DNA from: Luidia sarsii
Lineage: Eukaryota; Echinodermata; Asteroidea; Paxillosida; Luidiidae
Direction of reading: 5' to 3'
Length of the DNA: 64,000 nt
Assembly: GCA_949987565.1 (NCBI GenBank)
Contig: OX465110.1
Span: forward strand, 7,928,018 to 7,992,017
Part shown: positions 63,855 through 64,000 of the stretch, piece by piece
How positions within the stretch are numbered: the stretch's first letter is position 1
Layout: every line of letters starts with the position of its first letter
The notes under the pieces: generated by a model
Seen by the model: the letters and a program-made list of their open reading frames with translations, nothing else
What the model was told of the DNA's origin: nothing
The model's database searches: none
Program-made: the position numbers and the translations under genes

Positions 63855-64000
63855 TTGGCCTCCAGCGAGGCCTTGGAAAAGGCAATCGACCAGGATCAAG
63901 AAATCTCAAATCGGACATTTGATGATGAAATTATAGTCATGCAAAGAGAACTTACTTCCATCAGCGAGGAAACTTGTGTTGTATGGGCAGTAGAACATTA
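63855..64000 (+). repeat. Partial satellite monomer, right edge
   Basis: This is the first 146 nt of a monomer, ending at the ACATTA block (monomer bases 141-146) at the window boundary. The sequence is still ordinary array sequence, so the array continues to the right. Confidence 0.95.

Larger units (their letters stand above)
1..64000 (+). repeat. Tandem satellite array, 228-bp monomer, spans the whole window
   Basis: Starting from TTGG at 57, the same unit recurs every 226-229 bp to the end of the window: 280 complete monomers plus partial units at both edges. By spacing I count 215 units of 228 bp, 52 of 227, 12 of 229 and one of 226. All are in one orientation with no interrupting sequence. 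Most differ from one another at only a few sites, and those sites define subfamilies arranged in higher-order repeats. This is the architecture of eukaryotic satellite DNA. A centromeric or heterochromatic location is inferred from architecture only. I do not recognise the monomer family. Confidence 0.98.

Noticed and set aside
1..64000. CRISPR array
   Set aside because: CRISPR repeats are short with unique spacers. Here the whole 228-bp unit is repeated with no unique spacers, and there are no cas genes.
1..64000. Ribosomal RNA, tRNA or 5S tandem cluster
   Set aside because: No rRNA or tRNA conserved sequence is visible, and the monomer is too A+T rich and variable for a structural RNA gene cluster.

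Overview
The whole 64 kb window is one uninterrupted head-to-tail tandem satellite array. The unit is about 228 bp and about 41% G+C (94 of 228 bases in the monomer starting at 44029). Taking the conserved TTGG at position 57 as monomer base 1, I can step through 280 complete monomers to position 63854, all on the same strand and spaced 226-229 bp. A 56-nt partial unit lies at the left edge and a 146-nt partial unit at the right. I see no unique sequence, conventional gene, RNA gene, CRISPR array, insertion sequence, transposon or inverted segment. The array runs off both ends, so its true size and flanks are unknown.

A homogeneous array of this length with multi-kilobase higher-order repeats (HORs) is typical of eukaryotic centromeric, pericentromeric or subtelomeric heterochromatin. 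It is not typical of a bacterial or viral genome. I do not recognise the monomer and cannot name the species.

Layout by diagnostic variants: (I) 57-13954, a 27-monomer HOR of 6152 bp, then two shortened, rearranged copies. (II) 13955-25804, four tandem units, two 11-mers of 2507 bp and two 15-mers of 3418 bp that gained a 911-bp block. (III) 25805-32183, including two tandem 8-mers of 1823 bp. (IV) 32184-36512, shuffled 4-mer and 9-mer relationships. (V) 36513-44484, related 8-, 9-, 8- and 10-mer units. (VI) 44485-64000, interleaved large duplications at offsets of 8433, 6154, 3419 and 1595 bp.

Monomer subfamilies: the common 228-bp form; a 227-bp form lacking one A near base 192 (38 copies); a divergent-junction pair called K1-K2 here, always adjacent (14 pairs); and a related K0 form (3 copies). 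Hybrid monomers whose left and right parts match different neighbours suggest unequal crossover or gene conversion with breakpoints inside monomers.

Nearly every monomer carries a sense reading frame of about 71 codons (starting at TTG, not ATG) and an antisense ATG frame of 61 codons. They exist because 228 is divisible by three and the sequence is repeated. They contain class-specific stops and changes that mostly alter residues, so none is annotated as a gene.
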